From DASQFQ01 sp963811595 (lineage in GTDB: Bacteria; Actinomycetota; Thermoleophilia; Solirubrobacterales; Solirubrobacteraceae): a DNA stretch of 64,000 nucleotides. The notes beneath the pieces were generated by a model. That model was not told the DNA's origin, searched no databases, and saw nothing but the letters and a program-made list of their open reading frames with translations. The stretch lies in the NCBI GenBank assembly GCA_963811595.1, contig CAWERW010000013.1, forward strand, positions 248,001 through 312,000. Direction: 5' to 3'. The translations under genes were made by a program, and so were the position numbers. Below are positions 9,172-17,776 of the stretch, in pieces (the first letter of the stretch is position 1; each line of letters opens with the position of its first letter).

Positions 9172-9995
9172 ACCTGTCGGTCGTCATCCCGGCCCACAAC
9201 GAGGCGGAGGTCATCGAGCCGACGCTCCGCGGCCTGATGGCGCAGCTCGGCCCGGAGGGGATCGACTACGAGATCGTCGTCGTCGACGACGCGTCGACCG
9301 ACGGGACCGGCGACGTGGTGGCGGCCGTGACGGCCGAGGAGCCGCGCGTGCGCACCGTGCGCAACGAGGCGCCCAACGGCTTCGGCTTCGCCGTCCGCAA
9401 GGGCCTCGAGTCGTTCGAGAACGACGCGGTCGTGATCGTCATGGCCGACGGCTCGGACGACCCGCGCGACGTCGTCCTCTACTACCGCGTGCTCGAGGCG
9501 GGCTACGACTGCGCGTTCGGCTCGCGCTTCATGCCCGGCGCCGACGTCCACGACTACCCGCGCATCAAGCTGACGATCAACCGCATCGTCAACGCGGCCA
9601 TCCGCATCCTCTTCCGCCACGGCTACAACGACACGACGAACGCGTTCAAGGCCTACCGGCGCGAGGTCATCGAGAACATGCGCCCGCTGCTCTCGCACCA
9701 CTTCAACCTCACCGTCGAGCTGCCGCTGAAGGCGATCACGCGCGGCTTCTCCTACGCGATCGTCCCGACCTCGTGGACAAACCGCGCGGCGGGCACGTCG
9801 AAGCTCCAGCTCAACGAGATGGGCAGCCGCTACCTGTTCATCGTCCTCTACGTCTTCCTCGAGGCCCACCTGAGCCGCGGCGACTACAAGCGCGCAGGCA
9901 CCGCGGTGCCCACCCGGCCGGTGCGCACGTCGACCGGCGAGGTGGTGCGGACGCACCTGGGCCGCGCGGTGCGGCGCAGGCCGACCCACCGGTGA
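9168..9995 (+). CDS. Family 2 glycosyltransferase (dolichol/polyprenyl-phosphate mannosyltransferase-like)
   Basis: 275 residues from a GTG that overlaps the epimerase stop. It opens with NLSVVIPAHNEAEVIEPTL, followed by IVVVDDASTDGTG (about residues 37-49) and MADGSDDPRD (about 91-100), the nucleotide-binding and metal-binding acidic motifs of GT2 enzymes of the DPM1 group. FGSRFMPGADVHDYP and NAFKAYRREV are further DPM1-like motifs. There is no strong C-terminal membrane anchor, unlike the GT2 at 37024. It probably moves a sugar from a nucleotide donor to a lipid phosphate at the inner membrane face. The next gene starts two bases later. Confidence 0.9.
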   Translation: MNLSVVIPAHNEAEVIEPTLRGLMAQLGPEGIDYEIVVVDDASTDGTGDVVAAVTAEEPRVRTVRNEAPNGFGFAVRKGLESFENDAVVIVMADGSDDPRDVVLYYRVLEAGYDCAFGSRFMPGADVHDYPRIKLTINRIVNAAIRILFRHGYNDTTNAFKAYRREVIENMRPLLSHHFNLTVELPLKAITRGFSYAIVPTSWTNRAAGTSKLQLNEMGSRYLFIVLYVFLEAHLSRGDYKRAGTAVPTRPVRTSTGEVVRTHLGRAVRRRPTHR

Positions 9996-9996
9996 G

Positions 9997-11037
9997 ATGC
10001 CCCGGATCTCGCACCAGCTCCAGCGCCGGCTCAGCCTCCTCGTCTCGGTCATCTCGCTCGCGGCGGTCGCGTGGTGGATCTCCAAGCAGGACACCCCGCA
10101 GTTCCCGGAGTCGGCGACCGGCTGGGCATGGCTGCTCGTCGCGGTCTGCGTCTACGGCGTCGCGCTCGCGGTCCGCGGCTTCCGCTGGCACCGCATCCTG
10201 CGGCTGATCCACATCCCGCACAAGCGCGCCGACGCCTACCGGCTCGTGCTCGTCGGCTACATGGGCAACAACGTGCTGCCGGTGCGCGGCGGCGAGATCC
10301 TGCGCATCGGCCTGCTGGGCGCGCGCACCACCGCGCGCCGGCGCGAGATCCTCTCCTCGGTGGTGGCTGAGCGGCTGCTCGACGCGGCCGTGCTCGCGGC
10401 GCTGTTCGCGATCCTGACCTGGTTCAACGTCGCCGACGCCCCCGCCGGGCAGACGCCGGCCGCGATCGCCGCCGTCGCGCTCGTGCTGGGCGCGGTCGCG
10501 CTCGCCGCCTACCTCGCGCTGCGCCGCCGCGGCTTCTTCCACGCGTTCCACGAGAAGGTCGGGCCGTTCCTGAAGGCGATGAAGCTGTTCGCGCACGTCG
10601 AGGGCGTGCTGCTCGCGGGGGTGACCCTGGTGGCGTGGTGCTGCGAGGGCCTGACGCTGCTGCTGATCGGCAAGTCGCTGGGGCTCGAGCTGCACATGCT
10701 CGACACGCTCTCGATCATCGTGCTCGCCTCGCTGTTCGCCGCGATCCCGGCGGCGCCCGGCTACGCCGGCACGTTCGACGCCGGGCTCGTGCTCGGGCTC
10801 AAGTCGGTCGGCGTGACCGGCGGCGCGGCGGTCGGCTTCGTGCTGCTCGCCCGCTTCGCGATGTTCGTGCCGGTCACGATCGTCGGGCTGTTCTTCCTGC
10901 TGCACACCTACGGCGGCTTCCGGCGCGCGCGAGAGGACGCGGAGGAGCCCGAGGCGCCGGAGGAGGAGGCGGTCAAGCGGGTTCCGCCGGCCGCGCGCAA
11001 GCCCGTGCCCGACGAGGCGGTGTCGGCGCGCGGATGA
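9997..11037 (+). CDS. Flippase-like integral membrane protein (LPG-synthase-TM / UPF0104 family)
   Basis: 346 residues with about eight hydrophobic segments. The family hallmarks are visible: GYMGNNVLPVRGGEILR (about residues 86-102) and APGYAGTFDAGLVLG (about 253). Members of this family (AglD, YbhN, the membrane half of MprF) are linked to flipping or modifying lipid-linked sugars and phospholipids. The C-terminus is a charged tail rich in Glu and Pro. It sits between a polyprenyl-phosphate GT2 and a membrane protein, which supports a role in handling a lipid-linked sugar. Its last codon overlaps the next start (ATGA). A distant paralogue lies at 32724-33653. Confidence 0.85.
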   Translation: MPRISHQLQRRLSLLVSVISLAAVAWWISKQDTPQFPESATGWAWLLVAVCVYGVALAVRGFRWHRILRLIHIPHKRADAYRLVLVGYMGNNVLPVRGGEILRIGLLGARTTARRREILSSVVAERLLDAAVLAALFAILTWFNVADAPAGQTPAAIAAVALVLGAVALAAYLALRRRGFFHAFHEKVGPFLKAMKLFAHVEGVLLAGVTLVAWCCEGLTLLLIGKSLGLELHMLDTLSIIVLASLFAAIPAAPGYAGTFDAGLVLGLKSVGVTGGAAVGFVLLARFAMFVPVTIVGLFFLLHTYGGFRRAREDAEEPEAPEEEAVKRVPPAARKPVPDEAVSARG

Positions 11038-12671
11038 CGGCGCTCGCGCCGCGACAGGCCACCGAGCGACCAGACCCTGTCCCGGCCCAGCGATCGTCAT
11101 GGGTCTCCGGCCTGGCGGTGCTCCTCGGCGCGGTCGCGGTGCTGGCCGTCGTCTACGGGCCGCACGTCGTCAACGGCGGCTTCTACAACGACGACTGGAC
11201 CGACACGGGGTTCATGTTCTTCGAGAAGGACGTGGGCACCGTCCTCTCGCAGGTCTACGGGGCCTATGCGCACCGCCCGCTGTACGTCCTCTACACGCCC
11301 ACGCTGCACTGGCTGGCCGGCGACCGCCCGTGGCTGCTGAACACGTGGTCGCTGGTGCTGGCGGCCGCGTTCGCGGTGGCGATGTGGGCGGTGCTGCGCC
11401 GCTACCGGCTGCCCGCGCTCGCGGCGGCCGCGGCCGCGTTCCTCACCATCCTGTTCCCGTTCGCCGACTCGAACCGGCTGTGGGCGGCCGCGAGCCACAT
11501 GACGCTGTCGCTGACGCTGTTCGCCGCCGGGCTGCTCGTGTCGCTGCGCGCGTTCGAGCGCGAGGGAGCGCGCGCGCTGCGGCTGCACGCCGCCGCGGTC
11601 GTCCTCTACGTCGCCAGCCTCGCCATCTTCGAGGTCACCGCGGGGTTCATCGCCGGCGCGGGGCTGCTCTACCTGCTGCGTGAGCGCCCTCGCGGGGTGG
11701 TCTTCGCGCGCTGGGCCGTGGACGCCGTGGCCGCCGTGCTGTTCGTCGTGATCTTCACCATGGGGGCCTCCTACACGCGCGTCGGGCTCTCCGAGCAGAT
11801 CGAGAACGCCGGGCGCATCGCCGACGGGGCGTGGACGCTGCTCGCGCGGGCGGCGGTCCCGTTCGGTGACGCGCGCCGCGACGTGACGACGCTCGCGCTG
11901 CTGGCCGCGGTCGGGGCGGGCGTGGCGGTCTGGCGGCTGGCGGCGCCGCCGCTCGCGGCCGAGGCGCGGCGGTGGTTGCTCGTCGCGGCCGCCGGGGTGC
12001 TCGTCATCGCACTCGGCTACCTGCCGTTCGTGGCCGCCGACCCCGTCCAGTACCAGCCGCTGCTCGTCGGCGGGCAGAATCGGGTCAACATGGCCGCGTC
12101 GCCCGGCTACGCGATCGTGCTCGTGGCGCTGGCGCAGCTCATCGGCCTGGCCGTCGCCGCGGCCGGCCGCCTGCGGCTCGCGGCCGCGACCGCCGTTGGG
12201 GTCGCCGTGGCGGTCGTGGTGGGCATCGGAATGGCGCGCGACGTGGCCGAGGACCGCGGCGCGTGGGCGCGCTCGTGGGACGGCCAGCAGGCCGTGCTCG
12301 CGGCGGTGCAGAAGCAGGTCCCGGACCCGCCGCGGAACGCGTCGATCCTCACCTTCGGCCACGCCGGCGCCGAACAGGAGGGCGTGCCGCTGCTGGGTGG
12401 CCGGTACGACATGACGCACGCGCTGCGCCTGACCTACCGCCGGCCCGACGTCAGCGGCGCGGCGGTGCTCATCAACTCGTCGCTGGACTGCCGCGCGCGC
12501 GACGCGGTCGTCGTCCGCGGCGCCTCGGACGGCTACCGTGGGGAGTACGGGCGGCTGACGTTCGTGGACGTCGCCAACGGCGTGACGCACGCGATCGGCT
12601 CGCAAGCGCAGTGCCGCCAGTTCTTCCCGGGGATGCCCCGGGGTCCCATCAACCGCGTGGAGAGCCAGTAG
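11034..12671 (+). CDS. Polytopic membrane protein of the polysaccharide locus (function unknown)
   Basis: 545 residues. After a short proline-rich N-terminus there are about ten to twelve hydrophobic segments, then a C-terminal soluble domain starting near residue 415. An external loop carries NGGFYNDDWTDTGFMFFE; acidic pairs in the first loop are common in GT-C glycosyltransferases, but I cannot assign a family. The start ATG overlaps the stop of the flippase-like gene and a five-base gap leads to the giant glycosyltransferase, so it is part of the same operon. Confidence 0.75.
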   Translation: MTALAPRQATERPDPVPAQRSSWVSGLAVLLGAVAVLAVVYGPHVVNGGFYNDDWTDTGFMFFEKDVGTVLSQVYGAYAHRPLYVLYTPTLHWLAGDRPWLLNTWSLVLAAAFAVAMWAVLRRYRLPALAAAAAAFLTILFPFADSNRLWAAASHMTLSLTLFAAGLLVSLRAFEREGARALRLHAAAVVLYVASLAIFEVTAGFIAGAGLLYLLRERPRGVVFARWAVDAVAAVLFVVIFTMGASYTRVGLSEQIENAGRIADGAWTLLARAAVPFGDARRDVTTLALLAAVGAGVAVWRLAAPPLAAEARRWLLVAAAGVLVIALGYLPFVAADPVQYQPLLVGGQNRVNMAASPGYAIVLVALAQLIGLAVAAAGRLRLAAATAVGVAVAVVVGIGMARDVAEDRGAWARSWDGQQAVLAAVQKQVPDPPRNASILTFGHAGAEQEGVPLLGGRYDMTHALRLTYRRPDVSGAAVLINSSLDCRARDAVVVRGASDGYRGEYGRLTFVDVANGVTHAIGSQAQCRQFFPGMPRGPINRVESQ

Positions 12672-12676
12672 CCGTC

Positions 12677-15600
12677 GTGGACGTCTGCACGATCATCGCG
12701 AAGAACTACCTCGCGCAGGCGCGGGTGCTGGCCCGCTCGCTCGCCGAGCACGAGCCCGGCGTCCGCTTCAAGGTCCTGATCATCGACGACATCGAGGGCT
12801 ACGTCGACCCGGCCGCCGAGCCGTTCGACGTCGTCACGATCGACGAGCTCGACATCGAGGGCTTCGCGCGCATGGCGGTGATCTACAACGTGCTCGAGCT
12901 CTCGACCGCGGTCAAGCCGTGGCTGCTGCGCTGGATGCTGCGCGACGGCGCCGACGGGGCGGTCTACCTCGACCCCGACATGCGCCTCTACGCGCCGCTG
13001 ACCGAGGTCTTCCAGGCCGTGCGCGACGACGGGCTCGTGCTCAGCCCGCACAACACCGAGGCGATGCCGCGCGACGGGCGCAAGCCGACCGAGCAGGACA
13101 TCCTGATCGCGGGCGTCTACAACCTCGGCTTCATCGGCATCGGGCCGGGCCCGTTCGCCGACCAGCTGCTCGACTGGTGGGGCGAGCGGCTCGAGGAGGA
13201 CTGCATCGTCGACCCCTACCGCGGCTTCTTCGTCGACCAGCGCTGGATCGACCTCGTGCCCGGGATGGCGGAGTCGTTCCACGTCCTGCGCGACCCCGGC
13301 TTCAACGTCGCCTACTGGAACCTCGCGACGCGCCCGGTCAGCGAGCGCGACGGGACCTGGTACGTCAAGGGCGACGTCCCGCTGCGGCTGTTCCACTTCA
13401 GCGGCTTCGATCCCGACCGGCCGCACGTGCTCTCCAAGCACCAGGACCGCATCCGGCTGGCCGACAACCCCGACCTCGCGCGCCTGTGCGAGCTCTACGC
13501 CGCCGAGCTGCTCGCGAACGGCGTGCACGACGTCGCCGGCTGGCCCTACACGTTCGACACGAGCGCGTCCGGCGTGCCGCTGGACCGGCTCAACCGCCGC
13601 CTCTACCGCGAGCTGATGATCGACGGCTTCGACGACTCGCTGTTCGAGCCCGCCGGCGAGGCGGCGTTCGCCGCCGCCGTGGCCGCCCCGGCCGAGGTCG
13701 GCGGCGAGTTCGGCATCAACCGCTACCTGGCCACGCTGCACGAGATGCGCGGCGACCTCCAGGCCGCGTTCCCCGACCTGCACGACCCGGCCGACGGCCG
13801 CGGCTTCGTCCAGTGGGCGCACAACATCGGCCGCCACGAGGTGCCGATCCCCGAGGCGCTGCTGCCGCCCAACGGATCCGGCCCGGTTGCGGCGGACCCC
13901 GAGCCCGCGCCCGCCGCGGCCCCGCCGGTGAAGGCGGCGCCCGCGCCCGCGCCGGGCGTCAACGTCGTCGGCTACCTCAACTCCGAGCTCGGCGTGGGGG
14001 AGGTGGCGCGCCAGGTCATCGACGCGCTCGACGCCGTCTCCGTCCCGTCGCTGCCGATCGGGCTGATCGCGCAGCGCAACCGCCAGGGCCACGCGTTCGC
14101 GCACGTCGGCGCGTCGAGCGACGACTACCCCGTCAACCTCCTGTGCGTCAACGCCGACATGCTCCCGGAGCTCGCCGGCCAGGTCGGCCCGCAGTTCTTC
14201 CAGGACCGCCACACGATCGGGATCTGGTGGTGGGAGGCGTCGGTCTTCCCCGACCGCTGGCGCGGCTCGTTCGACTACGTCGACGAGCTGTGGGCGGGAT
14301 CGAAGTTCGTGGCCGAGACGCTCTCCGCCACCTCGCCGGTCCCGGTCCTGCACATGCCGATGCCGGTCACGCTGCCGCCCGTCGTGCGGCCCGACCGCGC
14401 GGCGCTCGGGCTGCCCGACGGCTTCGTGTTCCTGCTCGTCTACGACTTCAACTCGGTCATCGCGCGCAAGAACCCGGAGGGCCTGCTCGACGCGTTCGTG
14501 CGCGCGTTCCCGGACGCGGCCGAGGGCGCGCAGCTCGTCCTCAAGAGCATCAACGCCGAGCAGCACCCCGACGCGCACGACCGGCTGCGGCTCGCCGCGG
14601 CCGGGCACCCGCACGTGCACCTGCTCGACTACTACGCCTCCGCCGAGGAGAAGAACGGGATGATCGCGGCGGCCGACTGCTACGCGTCGCTGCACCGCTC
14701 CGAGGGCTTCGGCATCACGATGGCCGAGGCGATGCTGCTCGGCAAGCCGGTGGTCGCCACCGCCTACTCCGGCAACCTCGACTTCATGCGGCCCGAGAAC
14801 GCGTACCTCGTGGACTTCGAGCTGACCGCGATCGGGCCCGGCCACGACCCGTACCCGCCCGAGGCCCAGTGGGCCGAGCCGGACCTCGAGCACGCCGCGC
14901 GGCTGCTGCGCGAGGTGTTCGAGGACCGCGAGGAGGCGGCGCGCCGCGGCGAGACCGCGCGCGCCGACATCCTGCGCGACCACTCGGCGCGCGCGTCGGG
15001 CGACGCGATGGCGCAGCGGCTCGCCGCCATCCGCGGCGGGCTGGCCGCGCACGAGCCGTTCGACCCGACCGGGCTGGCGCGGCACGAGGCCGCCGCCGCG
15101 CAGGAGCTCGTCCAGAGCGGCCAGAGCCTCCCCGCCGCCGGGCGCCTCAGCCGCCTGCGCCGCGCGCCGCGCGCCGCCGCCCTGCGGTTCATGAAGCCGC
15201 ACACCGCCTACGCGCAGCAGGTCGACCGCGGCGTCACCGACGCGCTCATGCACCTCGGCCACGCGGTCGAGGCGCTCGAGGGCCGGGTCGGGGAGATCGC
15301 CACGCGCCAGCGCGAGAGCGCCGCGCTGATGCTGCGCGAGCTGCGCCGGATCGACCGCCGCCTGCGCACGCTCGAGGCGCCCCGCTCGGCCTCCCAGCTC
15401 GACGAGCTGCGCGCGGCGGTCGACGCGCAGCAGCGCGCGCTCACCGGCGTCGGCCTCAGCGAGCCGGGCGAGCCCGGCCGGGCGCCCGACGGCTACGACG
15501 GCGAGCCGTGGACCGAGGCCTACAACGACGCCCACCGCGCCTACGTCGCGAGCGAGCTCGACGACGCCGAGCTGCTCGCCCGCTTCCGCGAGCGCAGCGC

Positions 15601-16270
15601 GCTGCCCGAGGGGCTCGGCCGCGGGCTCGACGAGCGCGTCGTCGAGTTCCCGTGGGTCGCCGCGCAGCGGCTGAGCGGCCGCGTGCTCGACGCCGGCTCG
15701 ACGCTCAACCACCTGCACGTGCTCAAGCGCCTGCGGCCGCGGGCCGACGAGCTGCACGTCGTCACGCTCGCGCCCGAGGAGCGCTCGTTCCCGCAGCTCG
15801 GCGTCTCCTACCTCTACTCAGACCTGCGCGAGCTGCCGCTCGCCGACGGCACCTACGACCGCGTCGTGTCGATCTCGACGCTCGAGCACGTCGGCACCGA
15901 CACGAGCTACTACGGCGGCGAGACGAAGGTGGTCGAGGACCCCCAGCGCGAGCTGCTGCGCGCCGTCGCGGAGCTCAAGCGCGTGCTGCGCCCCGGCGGC
16001 GACCTCTACGTGACGGTCCCGGTCGGCCGCGGCGAGCGCTTCGACTGGGTGCGCTCGCTGACGCTCGCGCAGCTCGACGAGATCGTGGAGGCGTTCGCGC
16101 CCGAGTCGTCCTCGATCGACTACTTCCGCTACGCGGACGGCGGCTGGCGGCGCGCCGAGCGCGACGAGGTCGCCGGAGCCGGCTACCGCGACCACTTCAC
16201 GACCCCCGCGGTCGGCGCCGACGGCGTCGTGGCGGCCGAGGCGGTCGCCTGCCTGCACCTCGTCCGTTGA
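12677..16270 (+). CDS. Giant fusion: GT-A-like transferase domain + GT4 glycosyltransferase + coiled coil + methyltransferase
   Basis: 1197 residues from GTG 12677. Domain 1 (about 1-290) is GT-A-like: it opens VDVCTIIAKNYLAQARVLAR and has a DxD motif in AVYLDPDMRLYAPL (D98/D100). A Pro/Ala linker (about 400-425) leads to a GT4 module (about 428-800) with GYLNSELGVGEVARQV, ARKNPEGLLDAFVRAFP and SLHRSEGFGITMAEAMLLG. Residues about 855-922 are a charged heptad-like stretch. Residues about 990-1197 form a class I SAM-dependent methyltransferase (RVLDAGSTLNHLHVL, LPLADGTYDRVVSISTLEHV, ELKRVLRPGGDLYVTVP). One polypeptide could therefore extend a glycan and methylate it, a way to set chain length for a Wzt-type exporter (inference). 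The first two modules match the truncated protein at the left edge. Confidence 0.88.
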   Translation: MDVCTIIAKNYLAQARVLARSLAEHEPGVRFKVLIIDDIEGYVDPAAEPFDVVTIDELDIEGFARMAVIYNVLELSTAVKPWLLRWMLRDGADGAVYLDPDMRLYAPLTEVFQAVRDDGLVLSPHNTEAMPRDGRKPTEQDILIAGVYNLGFIGIGPGPFADQLLDWWGERLEEDCIVDPYRGFFVDQRWIDLVPGMAESFHVLRDPGFNVAYWNLATRPVSERDGTWYVKGDVPLRLFHFSGFDPDRPHVLSKHQDRIRLADNPDLARLCELYAAELLANGVHDVAGWPYTFDTSASGVPLDRLNRRLYRELMIDGFDDSLFEPAGEAAFAAAVAAPAEVGGEFGINRYLATLHEMRGDLQAAFPDLHDPADGRGFVQWAHNIGRHEVPIPEALLPPNGSGPVAADPEPAPAAAPPVKAAPAPAPGVNVVGYLNSELGVGEVARQVIDALDAVSVPSLPIGLIAQRNRQGHAFAHVGASSDDYPVNLLCVNADMLPELAGQVGPQFFQDRHTIGIWWWEASVFPDRWRGSFDYVDELWAGSKFVAETLSATSPVPVLHMPMPVTLPPVVRPDRAALGLPDGFVFLLVYDFNSVIARKNPEGLLDAFVRAFPDAAEGAQLVLKSINAEQHPDAHDRLRLAAAGHPHVHLLDYYASAEEKNGMIAAADCYASLHRSEGFGITMAEAMLLGKPVVATAYSGNLDFMRPENAYLVDFELTAIGPGHDPYPPEAQWAEPDLEHAARLLREVFEDREEAARRGETARADILRDHSARASGDAMAQRLAAIRGGLAAHEPFDPTGLARHEAAAAQELVQSGQSLPAAGRLSRLRRAPRAAALRFMKPHTAYAQQVDRGVTDALMHLGHAVEALEGRVGEIATRQRESAALMLRELRRIDRRLRTLEAPRSASQLDELRAAVDAQQRALTGVGLSEPGEPGRAPDGYDGEPWTEAYNDAHRAYVASELDDAELLARFRERSALPEGLGRGLDERVVEFPWVAAQRLSGRVLDAGSTLNHLHVLKRLRPRADELHVVTLAPEERSFPQLGVSYLYSDLRELPLADGTYDRVVSISTLEHVGTDTSYYGGETKVVEDPQRELLRAVAELKRVLRPGGDLYVTVPVGRGERFDWVRSLTLAQLDEIVEAFAPESSSIDYFRYADGGWRRAERDEVAGAGYRDHFTTPAVGADGVVAAEAVACLHLVR

Positions 16271-17262
16271 GCGCGCCGCGGGCGTCGGTGGTCGTCGTCA
16301 CCACGACGAACGCCGCCGGGCTCGAGCGCTGCCTCGCGTCGCTGGGGCCGGAGGAGCCGGAGTTCGAGATCGTCGTCGTGCTCAACGGCGCCGACGACGA
16401 CGTGCGCGAGTGCGCGGCCGGCGCGGACGCCACGGTCGTCGAGTCGGTCGTCAACCGCGGGCTGGCGGGCGGCGCGAACCTCGGGCGCGCGGCCGCGACG
16501 GGCGAGTTCGTGGTGCTGCTCCACGACGACGCCGAGGCGCAGCCCGGGTGGCTGTCGGCGCTCGTGCGCTGCGCCGACGAGCACCCCGAGGCGGGCGCGG
16601 TCGGCAGCCGCGTGCTCAACCCCGACGGCACGCTCCAGCTCGCGGGGGCGGTGCTGTGGCGCGACGCGACGACGAGCTCGGTCACCGACGGCGAATTCAA
16701 TGAGCGCCGGGCGGTCGATTACGCCGGCTCCGCGGCGCTGCTCGTGCGCGCGGCGAGCTGGGACGCGGTCGGCGGGATGGACGACGCGCTCTACCCGGCC
16801 TACTACGTCGACGTCGACCTCGCGACCGCGATCCGGGCGCGCGGCGAGGCGGTCCTCTACGAGCCCGCCGCGCGCGCCATGCACCACAGGGGCACGAGCT
16901 CCTCGGCGCGCGTGCGCACGTTCGCGACCGCCCGCAACCGCCTGCGCTTCCGTACGAAGTGGTCGGCGCTGCTCGCCGGCCAGGCGGAGCGCGGCGACCG
17001 GGCGGACGCGTTCGCCCGCAGCGCAGCCGAGTGGGAGCGGATCCGCGCCGCGGGGCCGCCGCCGCGCGAGCCCGCGCCGGTTCCCGTCCCGGCCGAGGAC
17101 CGCCACTTCCTGCGCATGGACCGCGTGTTCAAGGACGCGCTGCTCGCGCAGCTCACCGGCGAGGTCGAAGAGCTGCACGCGACGATCGGGCGCAAGGACG
17201 CCGACCTGCGCGCGATGCAGGCCGAGATCAGCCGTCTCGCAGCGTCCAGTCGAACGGGATGA
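16267..17262 (+). CDS. Family 2 glycosyltransferase (rhamnosyl/galactofuranosyl-type)
   Basis: 331 residues. The only fitting start is TTG 16267, which overlaps the previous stop (TTGA). Motifs: ASVVVVTTTNAAGLERCLAS, IVVVLNGADDD, VVNRGLAGGANLGRAAATGE and LLHDDAEAQPGWL (the DDA metal site), then DDALYPAYYVDVDLATAIR and AMHHRGTSSS. This N-R-G-x-A-x-G-x-N arrangement is typical of GT2 enzymes related to rhamnosyltransferases. A C-terminal charged helix ends the protein. The last 35 bases overlap the convergent RmlC-like gene. Confidence 0.88.
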   Translation: MSAPRASVVVVTTTNAAGLERCLASLGPEEPEFEIVVVLNGADDDVRECAAGADATVVESVVNRGLAGGANLGRAAATGEFVVLLHDDAEAQPGWLSALVRCADEHPEAGAVGSRVLNPDGTLQLAGAVLWRDATTSSVTDGEFNERRAVDYAGSAALLVRAASWDAVGGMDDALYPAYYVDVDLATAIRARGEAVLYEPAARAMHHRGTSSSARVRTFATARNRLRFRTKWSALLAGQAERGDRADAFARSAAEWERIRAAGPPPREPAPVPVPAEDRHFLRMDRVFKDALLAQLTGEVEELHATIGRKDADLRAMQAEISRLAASSRTG

Positions 17263-17776
17263 CACCGCTGTGGGGGTCGATCCGGAAGCGGTCGGGCAGG
17301 TCGGGCTCGTACGGCGCCGTGGGGAAGTTGACGATCCGCGCGGGCGCGTCGCCCCAGTTCTGATCGGCGTGCCAGACGCCGGGCGGGATGTGGACGAGCC
17401 CCGGGTTGCGCTCGCCGAACTGCAGCACGACGAGCTCGCCGGCGGTGGGCGAGTCCCGGCGCCCGTCGAACAGGACGACGCGCACGCGGCCGTCGGCGGC
17501 GTAGTAGCGGTCGGCTTGGCGCTCGTGCATGCCCCAGCCCTTGATCGCGCCGGGGTTGATCGAGAACTCGTAGGCGTAGACCACGGGCTCCGACCAGAAC
17601 GCGTCGCGGACGTCCAGCAGCGGCGTCAGGCCGCCGCGGTGGTCGACGTGCGTCGTCAGCCGCTTCACCACGACGCCGTCGATCGGCGGGGCGAGCAGCC
17701 GGCCGTCGCTGCCGACGGTGCGGGGGTCGCGCTGCGCTGCGCGGGCGACGGCGCCGAGCACGTCGTCTCCTGTCAC
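17228..17776 (-). CDS. dTDP-4-dehydrorhamnose 3,5-epimerase-like cupin (RmlC family)
   Basis: 182 residues. The RmlC fold is recognisable: KRLTTHVDHRGGLTPLLD, INPGAIKGWGMHERQADRYY, VRVVLFDGRRDSPT, VHIPPGVWHADQNWGDAPA and the C-terminal YEPDLPDRFRIDP. A histidine follows the GWGM stretch as in canonical enzymes (GLHYQ). Whether it is a true 3,5-epimerase, a 3- or 5-only epimerase or a sugar isomerase cannot be said. It is the second gene of a two-gene leftward operon: its ATG overlaps the stop of the GT2 gene upstream (ATGA). I saw no RmlA, RmlB or RmlD partner in the window. Confidence 0.82.
   Translation of the reverse strand: MTGDDVLGAVARAAQRDPRTVGSDGRLLAPPIDGVVVKRLTTHVDHRGGLTPLLDVRDAFWSEPVVYAYEFSINPGAIKGWGMHERQADRYYAADGRVRVVLFDGRRDSPTAGELVVLQFGERNPGLVHIPPGVWHADQNWGDAPARIVNFPTAPYEPDLPDRFRIDPHSGVIPFDWTLRDG

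Noticed and set aside
17228..17776. Complete dTDP-rhamnose pathway
   Set aside because: Only the RmlC-like gene is present; RmlA, RmlB and RmlD were not found in the window.
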